64,000 bases of DNA from Acidobacteriota bacterium (GTDB taxonomy: Bacteria > Acidobacteriota > Terriglobia > Versatilivoradales > Versatilivoraceae): the NCBI GenBank assembly GCA_022826755.1, contig JAJDUG010000002.1, forward strand, positions 1-64,000, written 5' to 3'. Below are positions 52,983 to 62,229 of this stretch, piece after piece. A program made the position numbers and the translations under genes. Under the pieces are notes generated by a model. The model was not told the DNA's origin and did no database searches. It saw only the letters and a list, made by a program, of their open reading frames with translations. Position 1 is the first letter of the stretch. The number at the start of each line of letters is the position of its first letter.

Positions 52983-55900
52983 TCAGGCGGCGGACGACTG
53001 CTGCAGCACGTGTCCGATGACCTGCTGCAGGCAATCGGACTCGTTCAGGAAGTAGACGCCGTCATTTTTCCATTCACTGGGAGAACGACCACCGTCGATT
53101 TGCTGGGCCGGCGTGACGGACAGGACGTAGGCGTGCAGGTAGAGGTCGGGCTCGGTTTCCCGAATCCGTTTTTCAATGTCCTTGATGTCGTGGTGCAACT
53201 CAACCTTTCGCCGTTCTCGGGTCCCGAATCGGCTCAACCCTTTGGGATCCAGAAAAACGACGTGCTGACTGCCTGCGCCTTTCAGCCAGACAATGAAGTC
53301 GGGGTAGTAGCCGAAATCGTCGAAAAACGACACGCCCCGACCCCGCGTCAGGTTGCGGATCAGGTATAACTCGTTGCCACTCAAACATGGATCAGCATTC
53401 TTGGCCAAGTCAGCCAAGCCGTTGACGACCTTTTTTTCATTCTCGTCCAGAGCAACCGGACGGACGGTGACCTGGCAGCCCTCCCCGGCATACAACAGCG
53501 GCTGGTAGGCATGGGCGCCGGCCAGAATGACGCCAAGTTTCAGACGGTGCCAATCACCTTCCCGTACCTTCGCCGCCAGATCGTGAAGGTCCTCGACTAA
53601 TTGGCTTTGCATCGCGTCCACCGACAGCTCGTAAGCTTTCGGGTTGTTGGGGTCGTCCTGGTCCAGCGTGACTACCTCAAAATTGTTGCTTTCCCACTTT
53701 CGGCGCTTCCTGCGCCAGAAGCGGTCAGCGTATTCGCTGATGAGATCGACAGCAACATCTTCCAACTGCTTCAAGCTCCGATAGTCGGGCAGGGCCAGTC
53801 GTTCCGGCGGCATATAGAGATCGTACCAGCCCGAATCCTGCAGAAGACGCTGCACCGTCTCAGGCCTGATGACCAAATTGTGCCAGCCGTTCTGCTGCTT
53901 GCGCCTCAGCAGTCTGTCATGCACCTTCGTCAAATCGAAAAAAGCGGTGTGTTGCGGCTTGATTTTGACAGAGTTTTTCTGCTGAGCGGGGCCGGACGGC
54001 GTTTCTCCCGAGGACATGGATTGGAGTTGAGAGTACAGGTCCAGCGTCACGAAAGGGCGGCCTGTCTCGTCTGGATTCGGCAGAATCGGGCGCTCCTCGC
54101 AATATTCAAATTTGCGGTCACCACGCATACGAATCAACTTCAGGTTCGATTTCTTTCCCAAGCTCCAGGTCACGGGCAACTCGACCGTTTCCTGGTCGAT
54201 GCGCATCCCTTCCTTTTCCAACAGATCTCGAAAGGTCTGCATGTAGTTGGCGCGCAATCCAAAGATATAGAGCGTTTCCAGTTCCGCGAGGTCGACGCCC
54301 CCCATCGGTAAGTCTGCGCCACTTTGCCGATGACGCTTCAAACTCGTGTTCCAGCCCTTCAGACGCACTCCGCGCCCAAACATCTGGATGATCTCCGGAC
54401 CCTCGCCGACGCCGACGTGCATCAGCCCCATGGTGCTCACACGCCAGGAATTCCAACCGGCAATGAAACGCCGCGCACCGATCACGATGTTCACCGGCGA
54501 ATCTGGCCTGTCCACATGGGAGAATAGCCGTTCAGCGAACCCCGCTTCCCGGTCGACGATGACGTCGGAGTTGTCCTCGTCCAGCAGCAGCTTATGGAGA
54601 GCCGTCGAGTCGCCGATATTGACCACGCCGAATATGGGATTGTCCGCACTGCGCAGATGCAACTCACCTTCTCCCGCTGTCAGATAGACTACGTGGAGCG
54701 CCCCCTGTCCATGGAACAGAACATCACACAGGTCGGCATACAAGTCGTCCTTCGGATTCCGGTTGAGATAGCCAAACCGACCGGCGAAGTAGTCCCTCCC
54801 GTTCTCGTCGGGCAGTCCGGAATTTCCGGCCACCAGGTTGTTGAGCATGGGGCGCACGGCGCTGCCGTTTGCCAGCAACCAGCCCAAAAAGTTCAATATA
54901 AGGACCACATCGGACTGTGTCGCCTTGTCCGCCCGACTCTTGCCTGTCACCGTTTTGCCTAGAAACACCCACAGAGGCTTCGTCAGGTTGAATGCCTCCC
55001 ATTGCGCCCCCTTGTCCCACCAGATGCGGCACTGCTGGTAGAAGGTCAGCAGGCAGCCCAGCAGGTACATGTGGCTGCTGGCGTCTTCGATCCCACTCGG
55101 CAGGTTGGAGATGGCATAGTCCTTGCCGTATCCGTCCTGGTGAAACTGTCGGTAGGAATAGTCGAACAGCAGGCATTTGCCGTAGGCGTTCAGCAGCGCC
55201 GGATCCTTGTTGACGACCTGGTTGAAGGTGGCCGAATACTCGAAGGTAAAACCGCCGCGGGACAGTTCCTGTCGTCGCTCTCGCCAAACCTTGCCGGAAG
55301 CCCCCAGGTGCCCCTCGTCGACCAGCACCAGATTGTTGTCGCCAAAGTCCTGCACGGCCACGCGCTTGACGCCCTTCTTCTCGGCCAGCTTATTCAGGTC
55401 GATGATCTCGATAGGTGAAAACAGATCGGCGGCGGCTTCAGCGGAAAACAGCCGGGCCCGCAGGCCGCTGGCCTGAAACTCACGCTGGTGCTGCACCGAC
55501 ATCTGCTCGTTGGGAGTCAGCAGGATGATGTTGTTGAGCCTCCCGCCGGACTGGTGCAGGTAGTGTTTGAATTGCAGGACGTGGGCGTGCATGAGAAGAG
55601 TCTTGCCCGACCCGGTCGCGCTCTGAAAGGCAACGGTGCGCAGATCTTCAGGGTCGTATTCCGGCATTGCTACGGTCCAGCGGTTATCGGCCTTGGATTT
55701 ATTCAGGTCGGCGCACACCTTCTCAGGATCGTCAAAATAGCGGTTCAGGTAGTGTTCGGTGAAAAGCAGAGCAAGGTACTGATAGTGCTTCCACTCCCGT
55801 CCCTGCTCGCCGTTCATGCGCAGCTTGAGGCTGTGGGCCGCGATGTTGGCGTCATAGGCAATAAGTTGGTCGGGCGTGACCGTGGCGAGATTCGGATTCA

Positions 55901-56051
55901 GATACAGCGCGCGGGCGTATTCGCTTTCACCGCTACCGGTGAACCCTGCCGGAGCATCTCGAAGGCGCTCCAGCATGGCGGGCAGGTCCTTGTAGCCGAA
56001 CTCGCGGCAGATGAAGCGGTAAAGGACAAGGCGACTTCGGAGGGCCGTCAT
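52983..56051 (-). CDS. Type III-like restriction subunit (DEAD-family helicase-nuclease)
   Basis: A 1022-residue SF2 helicase: Walker A ATGSGKT at 145-151, the DExH box VDEGHLG at 244-250, motif III in FEYSATF, and motif VI-like IIQMFGRGVRLKGW. Near the C-terminus YPDFIVWL (Asp 918) followed by VVFLDPKG (Asp 935, Lys 937) is a PD-(D/E)xK nuclease signature. This layout is that of type III Res subunits, which translocate or slide on DNA with Mod and cut unmodified sites. It is the last gene of a five-gene minus-strand operon, starting 3 bp after the AbiJ-like gene that separates it from Mod. Confidence 0.85.
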   Translation of the reverse strand: MTALRSRLVLYRFICREFGYKDLPAMLERLRDAPAGFTGSGESEYARALYLNPNLATVTPDQLIAYDANIAAHSLKLRMNGEQGREWKHYQYLALLFTEHYLNRYFDDPEKVCADLNKSKADNRWTVAMPEYDPEDLRTVAFQSATGSGKTLLMHAHVLQFKHYLHQSGGRLNNIILLTPNEQMSVQHQREFQASGLRARLFSAEAAADLFSPIEIIDLNKLAEKKGVKRVAVQDFGDNNLVLVDEGHLGASGKVWRERRQELSRGGFTFEYSATFNQVVNKDPALLNAYGKCLLFDYSYRQFHQDGYGKDYAISNLPSGIEDASSHMYLLGCLLTFYQQCRIWWDKGAQWEAFNLTKPLWVFLGKTVTGKSRADKATQSDVVLILNFLGWLLANGSAVRPMLNNLVAGNSGLPDENGRDYFAGRFGYLNRNPKDDLYADLCDVLFHGQGALHVVYLTAGEGELHLRSADNPIFGVVNIGDSTALHKLLLDEDNSDVIVDREAGFAERLFSHVDRPDSPVNIVIGARRFIAGWNSWRVSTMGLMHVGVGEGPEIIQMFGRGVRLKGWNTSLKRHRQSGADLPMGGVDLAELETLYIFGLRANYMQTFRDLLEKEGMRIDQETVELPVTWSLGKKSNLKLIRMRGDRKFEYCEERPILPNPDETGRPFVTLDLYSQLQSMSSGETPSGPAQQKNSVKIKPQHTAFFDLTKVHDRLLRRKQQNGWHNLVIRPETVQRLLQDSGWYDLYMPPERLALPDYRSLKQLEDVAVDLISEYADRFWRRKRRKWESNNFEVVTLDQDDPNNPKAYELSVDAMQSQLVEDLHDLAAKVREGDWHRLKLGVILAGAHAYQPLLYAGEGCQVTVRPVALDENEKKVVNGLADLAKNADPCLSGNELYLIRNLTRGRGVSFFDDFGYYPDFIVWLKGAGSQHVVFLDPKGLSRFGTRERRKVELHHDIKDIEKRIRETEPDLYLHAYVLSVTPAQQIDGGRSPSEWKNDGVYFLNESDCLQQVIGHVLQQSSAA

Positions 56052-56054
56052 TGG

Positions 56055-56939
56055 TCAGCGCTGTTCTCCTTGATTCCTGTGTTTGTTCACAAGATAGGCG
56101 GCGAAGGAGGCGCAAGCCCCAAACATGAACATGGATTCGTCCAGCCCAACATCCGGGGAATCCTTATCAAGAAGGGCGTGCCGGATCCCTTGTTCGTCGC
56201 TTGTATAGCCGTAGAGTTTCTTGAATGCTTCTTTGAGCGCTGGATGATTCAGTAGCCCGCCCCTTTCAAGAGAATCCAGCGCAGGCCCAAGGGTCTGGCT
56301 CGCTCCTGAATCAAGTACCCGTGCGACGGATTCGACCGCATGGACACTGTCGGTGATGGAATCCCCATATTGCCGTGCGTTGATGTGCTCGGCCGCTTGG
56401 CGCAGGTGCGTTGCCGCGCCTTGCATACCACCTTGGTGAAGCGTCTCAATGGCCTGCCTTACAGACTCGCCTTGTTCCTTGCTAGTTTGAGGAAAAAATC
56501 GATATGGACGCCTTGACGTGTCCAGCCGGTAGGCAGCGGAGTTTTCAAACAGATCTCTCAATCGTTCCTTCAGCTCCCCTGTTGCATCTCTGTCGTTAAC
56601 TATGATCTCAACTAGATCGAGAACACGATTGAACTCCCTTTGTAATGCTACCTGCTTAAAAGAGTTTAGAACGTTCTCGTAATTGGTGTTGATTTGATCT
56701 TCGGGTTGCTTCCATAGTTTTCCTAATACACGCTCACAAAATCTTTTGGCCCCCTCATCAAGATAGTAGCCAGCATAATGTCGTCTATGCCTCAGCAGTT
56801 TTTCTCGAATCACATTCCAGACTTCTCGACGCAGATCTTCCGAAATTTCCTCCAGTCGCATAGGCTCCGGCACGGGTTCGTAACTGTAGCGTTGCGAGAA
56901 AGTAAGATGACAAGGAGAGTTGTTTCGGTTAATTGTCAT
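56055..56939 (-). CDS. AbiJ-like abortive-infection/HEPN-type protein
   Basis: The ATG at 56939 shares a base with the methyltransferase stop (TGATG), giving 294 residues; the longer frame would overlap that gene. The N-terminal 140 residues (LTFSQRYSYEPVPEP, LRREVWNVIREKL) resemble the AbiJ N-terminal domain family (NTD4). The C-terminal part (RGGLLNHPALKEAFKKLYGY, DEQGIRHALL, FMFGACASFAAYLV) is the HEPN-like module common in such proteins; Arg 253-His 254 could belong to an RNase-type RxxxxH-like site, but the motif is not complete in my reading. AbiJ-type proteins stop phage by killing or arresting the cell. Being placed between Mod and Res with no gap points to a joint function. Confidence 0.72.
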   Translation of the reverse strand: MTINRNNSPCHLTFSQRYSYEPVPEPMRLEEISEDLRREVWNVIREKLLRHRRHYAGYYLDEGAKRFCERVLGKLWKQPEDQINTNYENVLNSFKQVALQREFNRVLDLVEIIVNDRDATGELKERLRDLFENSAAYRLDTSRRPYRFFPQTSKEQGESVRQAIETLHQGGMQGAATHLRQAAEHINARQYGDSITDSVHAVESVARVLDSGASQTLGPALDSLERGGLLNHPALKEAFKKLYGYTSDEQGIRHALLDKDSPDVGLDESMFMFGACASFAAYLVNKHRNQGEQR

Positions 56940-59900
56940 CAATCTACTCCTTCGAACATCAACTCTCTGAAAAACGGTTCGATGGTTTTGGCGTTCCAGC
57001 ATTCGTCCGGCTGCCGCACGGCGTTCAAGGTGTGGTCACCGTTGACATAGACGATATCGAGCGAGTCAGCGAATTGCGCCCGGTTGCGGACAAACCATGC
57101 TTCCAGCGCGGTGTTATCTGTTTCGATCAGATTTCGCCAGAGGATCAAGCACTTGCGCCCTTGGACGTCTGCGCCCGTCTCGGCGAGCACACCGTCGATC
57201 CGTCGGCGGAATTCCAGGCGCAGGCCGATCAGGAAGTTGAAGGTTTCAGGCAGATCGACCGGCGTTTCCTGGCGAATGCCGCCACGGACGACGGAGAGCG
57301 TGTAGGCGAAGGGGTCGGTGAAATGTTTCCCCAGCAGGCAGGCGCTTTCGGAGGTTTCCTGGCCCAATGCATAACGCAGCCGGTAATCCTCGCCCAGCGC
57401 AGGGTTTCCGGCCAACAGTGCCCCTTGTTCATCCGCCCTTGGCGTCAACTCAAGACCGTCCAACGTGTCCTCGTAGGATTCCAGGCGGATGTACTTGAAA
57501 CACTGAGTGGAACCGTTGCGTGAAATCGGCTGGCCGTCCTTCCAGTCCGGCGAATAGACAACCTTTTTCATGCGCGGCAACAAGACCGTATCAAAGTGAT
57601 GTCCAACCTCCACCAGAATGTACTTGCGACTACCGCCATCTTTACGGTTGAGATTTACAACCGCATGACCGGTCGTGCCGGAGCCGGCGAAATGGTCAAG
57701 GATGAGACTCGTTTGTGTGGATGTTTGGGAGATGAATCTCCTGGGTAACGTCGTCGGCTTGGGAGTTGGAAAGAGGCCAGTCACACCAAATAGAGCCGCT
57801 ATTTGCTTCTCGCCATCTGTGTAGTCATGGAAAAGCGATTTGGCGACGTTCGTTTCAACATCATGCACAAATCTCTTATATTGAGGAACCTTCGTCTCAT
57901 CTTCACCCCAGACAATTCGCCCTGCCCGATCCAGTGCCACGAAGCTGTCACGGGTATCATCGGGCCAAATCTGTGGCCATGCCCAACCACGCTTAGGAAC
58001 GCGGCAAGGTTTCTTAGTGACCGGGTGCAGGGGACGGTAGAAGCGGTAATTGGCATGGGTCGGATCTTGTGTGGTGTCGGACTGTTTTTGAGCTGGAGCG
58101 GATGAATCAGATTCCCGCCAAATCACTAGCCGCGCTCCTTTGGCCCTCGCTTCTTGATCGCAAACAACGCGGCCATTGCCATTCCGATACTCTCCATGGC
58201 AATAGTTGTAGATGCCACGCCAAGGGTCTTGCCTTCTCGCTTCCCTGTCATACTCCTGGTTTCGCTGCTGCAATTCGACCTTGTACTGCTCTACGTGGCG
58301 GCTGAACAGATCCTTAATAGCCTCCTCTACTTTGGCTATTGTGGGATAGCGAGGATTCAACTCGTTGACAAGCTCCATGAGTTCCAAAAAACCTGGTTTA
58401 GCCTCGCGGAACATGGCCGTTGCACGTTCGGCAGCGACGCGATTGCGAACATAGACCTCAATATATTCATGATTGGTCGAATACAGTGGCGACTGGCTAT
58501 GGGTTGTATTCTGCCCCCAGATCAATTCCTCGATTCGGTTGGAGCGATCAAACGTTCCGTCGAGTACTGCCTGTAGGCTGTCGCGCTCGTTCTCATCTAT
58601 GTTGGAGAATAATGCTCCATCCCGTTGCAACAGAACCCGCGCAAGATCAAGCCGATCCCGCATCATGGTCAGCCATGACGAGTGACGGTAACTGTCTTTG
58701 TAAAGAAAACTGTCGCCCAAACGGTTGTACGGCGGGTCGATGGCGATGGTTTTTATCTGGCCCCGATATCTCGCCTGCAGCAGGTTCAGCGCCTGGAAAT
58801 TCTCGCCGTGTACGAGCAAACCGTCCAATTGGTCTTCCAGGGGACCGGTGTCTGACAATGCTGCCAACAGCCGGTCCCTAAAGGCACGGTCGAAATGGCG
58901 AGTGTCCAGCACCAGATAGGGGTTGGTCTTGAGAAACTGTTGGGTCAGCGGTTGGGTGTAGCCCGCGTTGTCATTGGCAAGGTTGCCTTCAATTCTGTTG
59001 ATGGCGAACAGGTTCACCCATTCCTGGCGCTGGGCGTCATTCGCGACGATCTCGGGATAGAGAGCCTCCGGCACGCGGTCCAAGGTCACGCACCATTGGG
59101 TTTCCAGGACGAATTTCTTCTTGAGCCAGAGATGTTTTTGGAAGTCCTCAATCTGTGCAAGAAAGGTGGTGATCTTGTCCGCTACTTGGCGAACCGCCCG
59201 CGTTCGAGCCAGCGCTCGGCTCAGCCGGGCCGCCTCCCCGACCGTCAGGTCGTCCAGGTTCAGCACTTCGTTTTTCAGGTAGAAATCCAGCTCCCGGCGC
59301 AGAAATCCACCCAGGTCCTTGTGAATGAAATAGTCGAAGCTGTTCCTGGCCGTGTAGACAGCCAGGTGCTTGTCCAGGACGCTGCGGTCAGGATGACTTT
59401 CCGTGGGGGCTGGTGCGGCCAGCAACGCCAACCAATCCGGCGCCAAGGCCCTGAAGATTCGTTGACGGGCTGATTCATTGATGCGGTCCTGCTGTCTGCT
59501 GCCGCTGCCGGGCCAGGTTTTCTTTTCGCGTTCCGCCAATGGCCGGTGCTCGAAGCGGACGACCAGATCGCGACCTTCGATGGTGATGGCGCTCTTGCCG
59601 CCGGTGAGCACGAAACGGCGCTGCTTGCCGCTGGTTTCCTTGATGTTGTCCTTTTCGCCGTCGGCCGCCGCAATTTCGAAGCGAACGCGACGCTGCTGCG
59701 CACCAGGCCCAACAGTGAAGGCGTAGGAAGAATAATTCTCGGTGGTCTTGACGTAGTACTGATCCTGATTGGCCCAGTGAAGCTTCACTTCCTCGCCGTC
59801 GTAGGGGATGAGATAAGCTGAGCGGCCTCCTCCCGAATAGCGCCGCTGGGAGATGAAGTCGCCTTCGGCGTAGTAGCGGGCAAAGAAGTTGGCGAGATGG

Positions 59901-60289
59901 TTGTAGACCTCGGCTTCCGCGGCTGCGTCGGCCCTGGCCTCTGCCAGCTTTCGTTTCAACTCAACAACTGTCTCCTGTTCGTCGGGATCAATCCTCAACT
60001 TCCAGGCCGCTTCTCTGGCTTCGGTTAGAGCCCCGTACAGCGCTGCCCGCTCGTCGTCAACCAGCTCGGCCAGGACGGTTTTGACCTGCGGCAGCAGATC
60101 GTTTTCCAGGAACGCATCTATCTCGGCCGCCTTCAGGTTCATGATTCGGTACAGACCGAAATCGAGATCGCCGCGGTCAAGCTGGAACATCGCTCGCAAC
60201 AGATCCTTCAGCCTGTCGAATTTGTCGGTGGATTGCGGAGAAGGTTGCGTGCCCTTTGGCCCTGTTCTGAATTCTGTCGATTCGCTCAT
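56939..60289 (-). CDS. Type III-like DNA adenine/cytosine N-methyltransferase (Mod)
   Basis: The ATG at 60289 overlaps the upstream stop (ATGA), giving 1116 residues; a TTG at 60343 lies within the neighbour. Residues 518-522 are DPPYN (catalytic motif IV) and 867-873 FAGSGTT (SAM-binding motif I), in the beta-class order IV then I, as in type III Mod. The N-terminal 500 residues (LDRGDLDFGLYRIMNLKAAE, RYSGGGRSAYLIPYDGEEVK) are a long extension found in large variants; the middle (about 630-790) is the target-recognition region. It should methylate one strand of an asymmetric site. The Res-like helicase-nuclease is in the same operon, with an AbiJ-like gene between. Confidence 0.88.
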   Translation of the reverse strand: MSESTEFRTGPKGTQPSPQSTDKFDRLKDLLRAMFQLDRGDLDFGLYRIMNLKAAEIDAFLENDLLPQVKTVLAELVDDERAALYGALTEAREAAWKLRIDPDEQETVVELKRKLAEARADAAAEAEVYNHLANFFARYYAEGDFISQRRYSGGGRSAYLIPYDGEEVKLHWANQDQYYVKTTENYSSYAFTVGPGAQQRRVRFEIAAADGEKDNIKETSGKQRRFVLTGGKSAITIEGRDLVVRFEHRPLAEREKKTWPGSGSRQQDRINESARQRIFRALAPDWLALLAAPAPTESHPDRSVLDKHLAVYTARNSFDYFIHKDLGGFLRRELDFYLKNEVLNLDDLTVGEAARLSRALARTRAVRQVADKITTFLAQIEDFQKHLWLKKKFVLETQWCVTLDRVPEALYPEIVANDAQRQEWVNLFAINRIEGNLANDNAGYTQPLTQQFLKTNPYLVLDTRHFDRAFRDRLLAALSDTGPLEDQLDGLLVHGENFQALNLLQARYRGQIKTIAIDPPYNRLGDSFLYKDSYRHSSWLTMMRDRLDLARVLLQRDGALFSNIDENERDSLQAVLDGTFDRSNRIEELIWGQNTTHSQSPLYSTNHEYIEVYVRNRVAAERATAMFREAKPGFLELMELVNELNPRYPTIAKVEEAIKDLFSRHVEQYKVELQQRNQEYDREARRQDPWRGIYNYCHGEYRNGNGRVVCDQEARAKGARLVIWRESDSSAPAQKQSDTTQDPTHANYRFYRPLHPVTKKPCRVPKRGWAWPQIWPDDTRDSFVALDRAGRIVWGEDETKVPQYKRFVHDVETNVAKSLFHDYTDGEKQIAALFGVTGLFPTPKPTTLPRRFISQTSTQTSLILDHFAGSGTTGHAVVNLNRKDGGSRKYILVEVGHHFDTVLLPRMKKVVYSPDWKDGQPISRNGSTQCFKYIRLESYEDTLDGLELTPRADEQGALLAGNPALGEDYRLRYALGQETSESACLLGKHFTDPFAYTLSVVRGGIRQETPVDLPETFNFLIGLRLEFRRRIDGVLAETGADVQGRKCLILWRNLIETDNTALEAWFVRNRAQFADSLDIVYVNGDHTLNAVRQPDECWNAKTIEPFFRELMFEGVD

Positions 60290-61386
60290 GACGTAGTCAC
60301 CCACTCCAGTCGCACCTTCAGTTTGTTCAGAGGTGTCCCCCAAGGTATATGGCCTTCGTGCTGGAGCTTCCCGACAACTATGCCCGGGGCTATCCCTTGT
60401 TCCTTGGCGAATTGACGAATTGAACTTTGACTATATAGCGCCGCAGCAACAAACTGTTCCCAATGGGTGTGGGACACAACAACATGAGAGGCCCAATTGT
60501 CGGCTTCTGCTTCGACGTCAGTGGTCTCCTTATTGGCCTTCGTGCCGTCGATAAAGATACCCTTCTTGCTATGTAGAAGAATATGAGCGGCCTCGTGGAA
60601 TAGGCTGAACCACAAATGGTCGTCCGTCTTATGGCGTGCGCTGAGTGCAATCACAGCCTTTCGAGGGGTCAGCCACCAGGCGGCGCCGCTGATGGCGGTT
60701 TTCGGGAACGGTTTAATCAGCTCTAAGGCAACGCCCGCATCGCTACAAAGTTGTTGCGCTTCTTCCATAGCTCCCTCGATCGGTTTTTGCGTGAGTTCGC
60801 GGACCCTCCTCAAGGCTTGTTTGAATCTAACCGGGTTGTAATCGAGACACTTCTTCCGTTCTGCATTGAGCTCTCCAATCCGGAGCCATGCTGTCAGCGA
60901 TGCCTTATCGCTCTCAAAACTGGTCGAGTGCCGAAATGCGACACTCATCCCTTTGTACTTCACGTCCCACGCCTCGACCGATCCGACCCCATAGAAGGCC
61001 AGCAGCTTCGACACCGCGTCCAAATCAGAGGCAGGCCGCGCTACTACCCGGCGTTTCACCAACTCTTTAAGAGGCAATGTCTTCATCCAGGAAGCAGTTT
61101 GTTTTGCTTGCCTCGCCTCCTCCTCGCGCGCCCGATGGAGCTGATAATCCGTTTCAATGCCGAGCCAGATGCCGGCGTCGACTCCCAAGACTCTCTCGAA
61201 CTGCAGCGCAGTCTTCGGCTCGACCGGCGCCTTGCCCGAGATGATCTCACTGATAAGCTTTGCGGAACGGCCGCAGCGCCGGGCGAACTCTGCGTGTGAG
61301 ATACCGTATGCCTCAAGGCGCTCCGCCAGGATCGCCCCCGGTGGAACGGCATAGTCGGGTTGGTATTGATTGGCCTCCTTCACCAT
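60286..61386 (-). CDS. HigA-like HTH fused to ImmA/IrrE metallopeptidase
   Basis: A 366-residue protein. Residues about 15-75 are a HigA-type helix-turn-helix (LAERLEAYGISHAEFARRCG, LISEIISGKAPVEPKTALQF). The C-terminal half is an ImmA/IrrE (DUF955) zinc peptidase with HEAAH at 264-268 and a downstream Glu in VEAEADNWAS as third ligand. Such fusions act as antitoxin and repressor that can be removed or can cleave a partner when the cell is stressed. It starts 15 bp after the HigB-like toxin gene and its stop overlaps the methyltransferase start, which makes it part of the restriction operon. It is the likely binder of the operator at 61754-61770. Confidence 0.87.
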   Translation of the reverse strand: MVKEANQYQPDYAVPPGAILAERLEAYGISHAEFARRCGRSAKLISEIISGKAPVEPKTALQFERVLGVDAGIWLGIETDYQLHRAREEEARQAKQTASWMKTLPLKELVKRRVVARPASDLDAVSKLLAFYGVGSVEAWDVKYKGMSVAFRHSTSFESDKASLTAWLRIGELNAERKKCLDYNPVRFKQALRRVRELTQKPIEGAMEEAQQLCSDAGVALELIKPFPKTAISGAAWWLTPRKAVIALSARHKTDDHLWFSLFHEAAHILLHSKKGIFIDGTKANKETTDVEAEADNWASHVVVSHTHWEQFVAAALYSQSSIRQFAKEQGIAPGIVVGKLQHEGHIPWGTPLNKLKVRLEWVTTS

Positions 61387-61401
61387 GTCGTTTCCCTCCT
61401 T

Positions 61402-61737
61402 CTAATGATAGTCAACGATCTCGATGACAGTAATCGCAGTCACTTGCTCCGTGTCGATCCCCCCGTCCGCTTTAACCGGAATCGGGTCATGATCAGGTCT
61501 GAAAACCAGCCGGTGGGGATGAACGAGATCGACGGCGTACTGCTCATTCCGCCTGCCTTTGAGCGGGTGGCACCGATCCGGACGGGTGGTCGGCACATGC
61601 GACAATGCGCGGGCATTCTTAAGGACGGCGAGACGATACCTGATCGTCTGCGCCATGCGGTTGCCGTATGCCTTACGGAGAGCGTCAATCGAGTTGAATG
61701 TCTTGGCGAGCCTTCGACTACGAAAAGTGATTTCCAC
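61402..61737 (-). CDS. HigB/RelE-family toxin
   Basis: A 111-residue protein starting at GTG 61737. The sequence EITFRSRRLAKTFNSIDALR, MAQTIRYRLAVLKNARALSH, CHPLKGRRNEQYAVDLVHPH, RLVFRP then ITVIEIVDYH fits the RelE/HigB killer-protein fold: basic, with the strand-rich C-terminal half and Arg residues expected to bind ribosome-associated mRNA. Toxin before antitoxin is the HigBA order, and the next gene encodes the HTH antitoxin with a peptidase domain. It is the first gene of the operon, directly downstream of the promoter/operator. No strong ribosome site is visible before the GTG. Confidence 0.8.
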   Translation of the reverse strand: MEITFRSRRLAKTFNSIDALRKAYGNRMAQTIRYRLAVLKNARALSHVPTTRPDRCHPLKGRRNEQYAVDLVHPHRLVFRPDHDPIPVKADGGIDTEQVTAITVIEIVDYH

Positions 61738-61753
61738 ACTCGTGTCTGGTTTA

Positions 61754-61770
61754 GTTACCTATCAGGTAAC
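61754..61770 (-). promoter_or_regulatory. Operator-like perfect palindrome before the HigB/RM operon
   Basis: GTTACCTATCAGGTAAC has perfect 7-bp arms around ATC. It begins right after the -10 hexamer and covers the expected transcript start, 17 bp before the toxin GTG. This is where HigA-type repressors bind, so it is the probable autoregulatory site for the whole five-gene operon. Confidence 0.65.
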
Positions 61771-61800
61771 ATTTTATTCGTACCCGGGCGGGGAAAACAA
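61771..61800 (-). promoter_or_regulatory. Sigma-70-like promoter of the HigB/RM operon
   Basis: On the minus strand -35 TTGTTT (61800-61795) and -10 TAAAAT (61776-61771) are 18 bp apart. No other convincing promoter is seen between the five genes, whose junctions leave no room for one. Confidence 0.5.
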
Positions 61801-62229
61801 GCGGAATCCAGACGCAAGAGCAGGATGATCCCACGCAACCAAATTCGGGGGGCATGGTCGTCGAGGCGCCCTAATCACGCCCAGATTCTATGTGGGACAG
61901 TCCTGCACCAATCCGTAGGCGCGTCCCTTGTGGACTCCCAATCCGGGGATAACCGGGCGAACCCGAACAACGGGCAACCAGAAGGGTTGCCCCTACGGTG
62001 CGGGGACAGAGAGGCAGCCAAATTATCGACTCGGTTGTTCAACTCGCGCAGTTGTCGCGGGCTTGCTGCGCTTGGCGCCGAAAGGGAACTGCTGGACTCA
62101 CTCGGGAGTAACCACCCAACAACACGGTTTCATTCACTCATCGGCTTCAATGGCTATTGCCGAACACCGCTTGACGTGTCTGCTCCTCTGGGGTGAACCG
62201 TAACGCCTCTACCCTCCAGCGGTGCCGGT
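61801..62229. other. Intergenic region with a hairpin; no gene seen
   Basis: About 430 bp between the HigB operon promoter and the outer-membrane barrel gene. Open frames on the plus strand have no start context or family resemblance. The one structural feature is a hairpin at 61972-61992 (GGGCAACC / GGTTGCCC, 5-nt loop) followed by CCTACGG, a word I recall as a common intergenic repeat in diverse bacteria. Confidence 0.4.

Noticed and set aside
61801-62196. Plus-strand coding gene upstream of the outer-membrane barrel
   Set aside because: The open frame runs antisense through the HigB gene and its promoter, with no ribosome site or recognisable domain.
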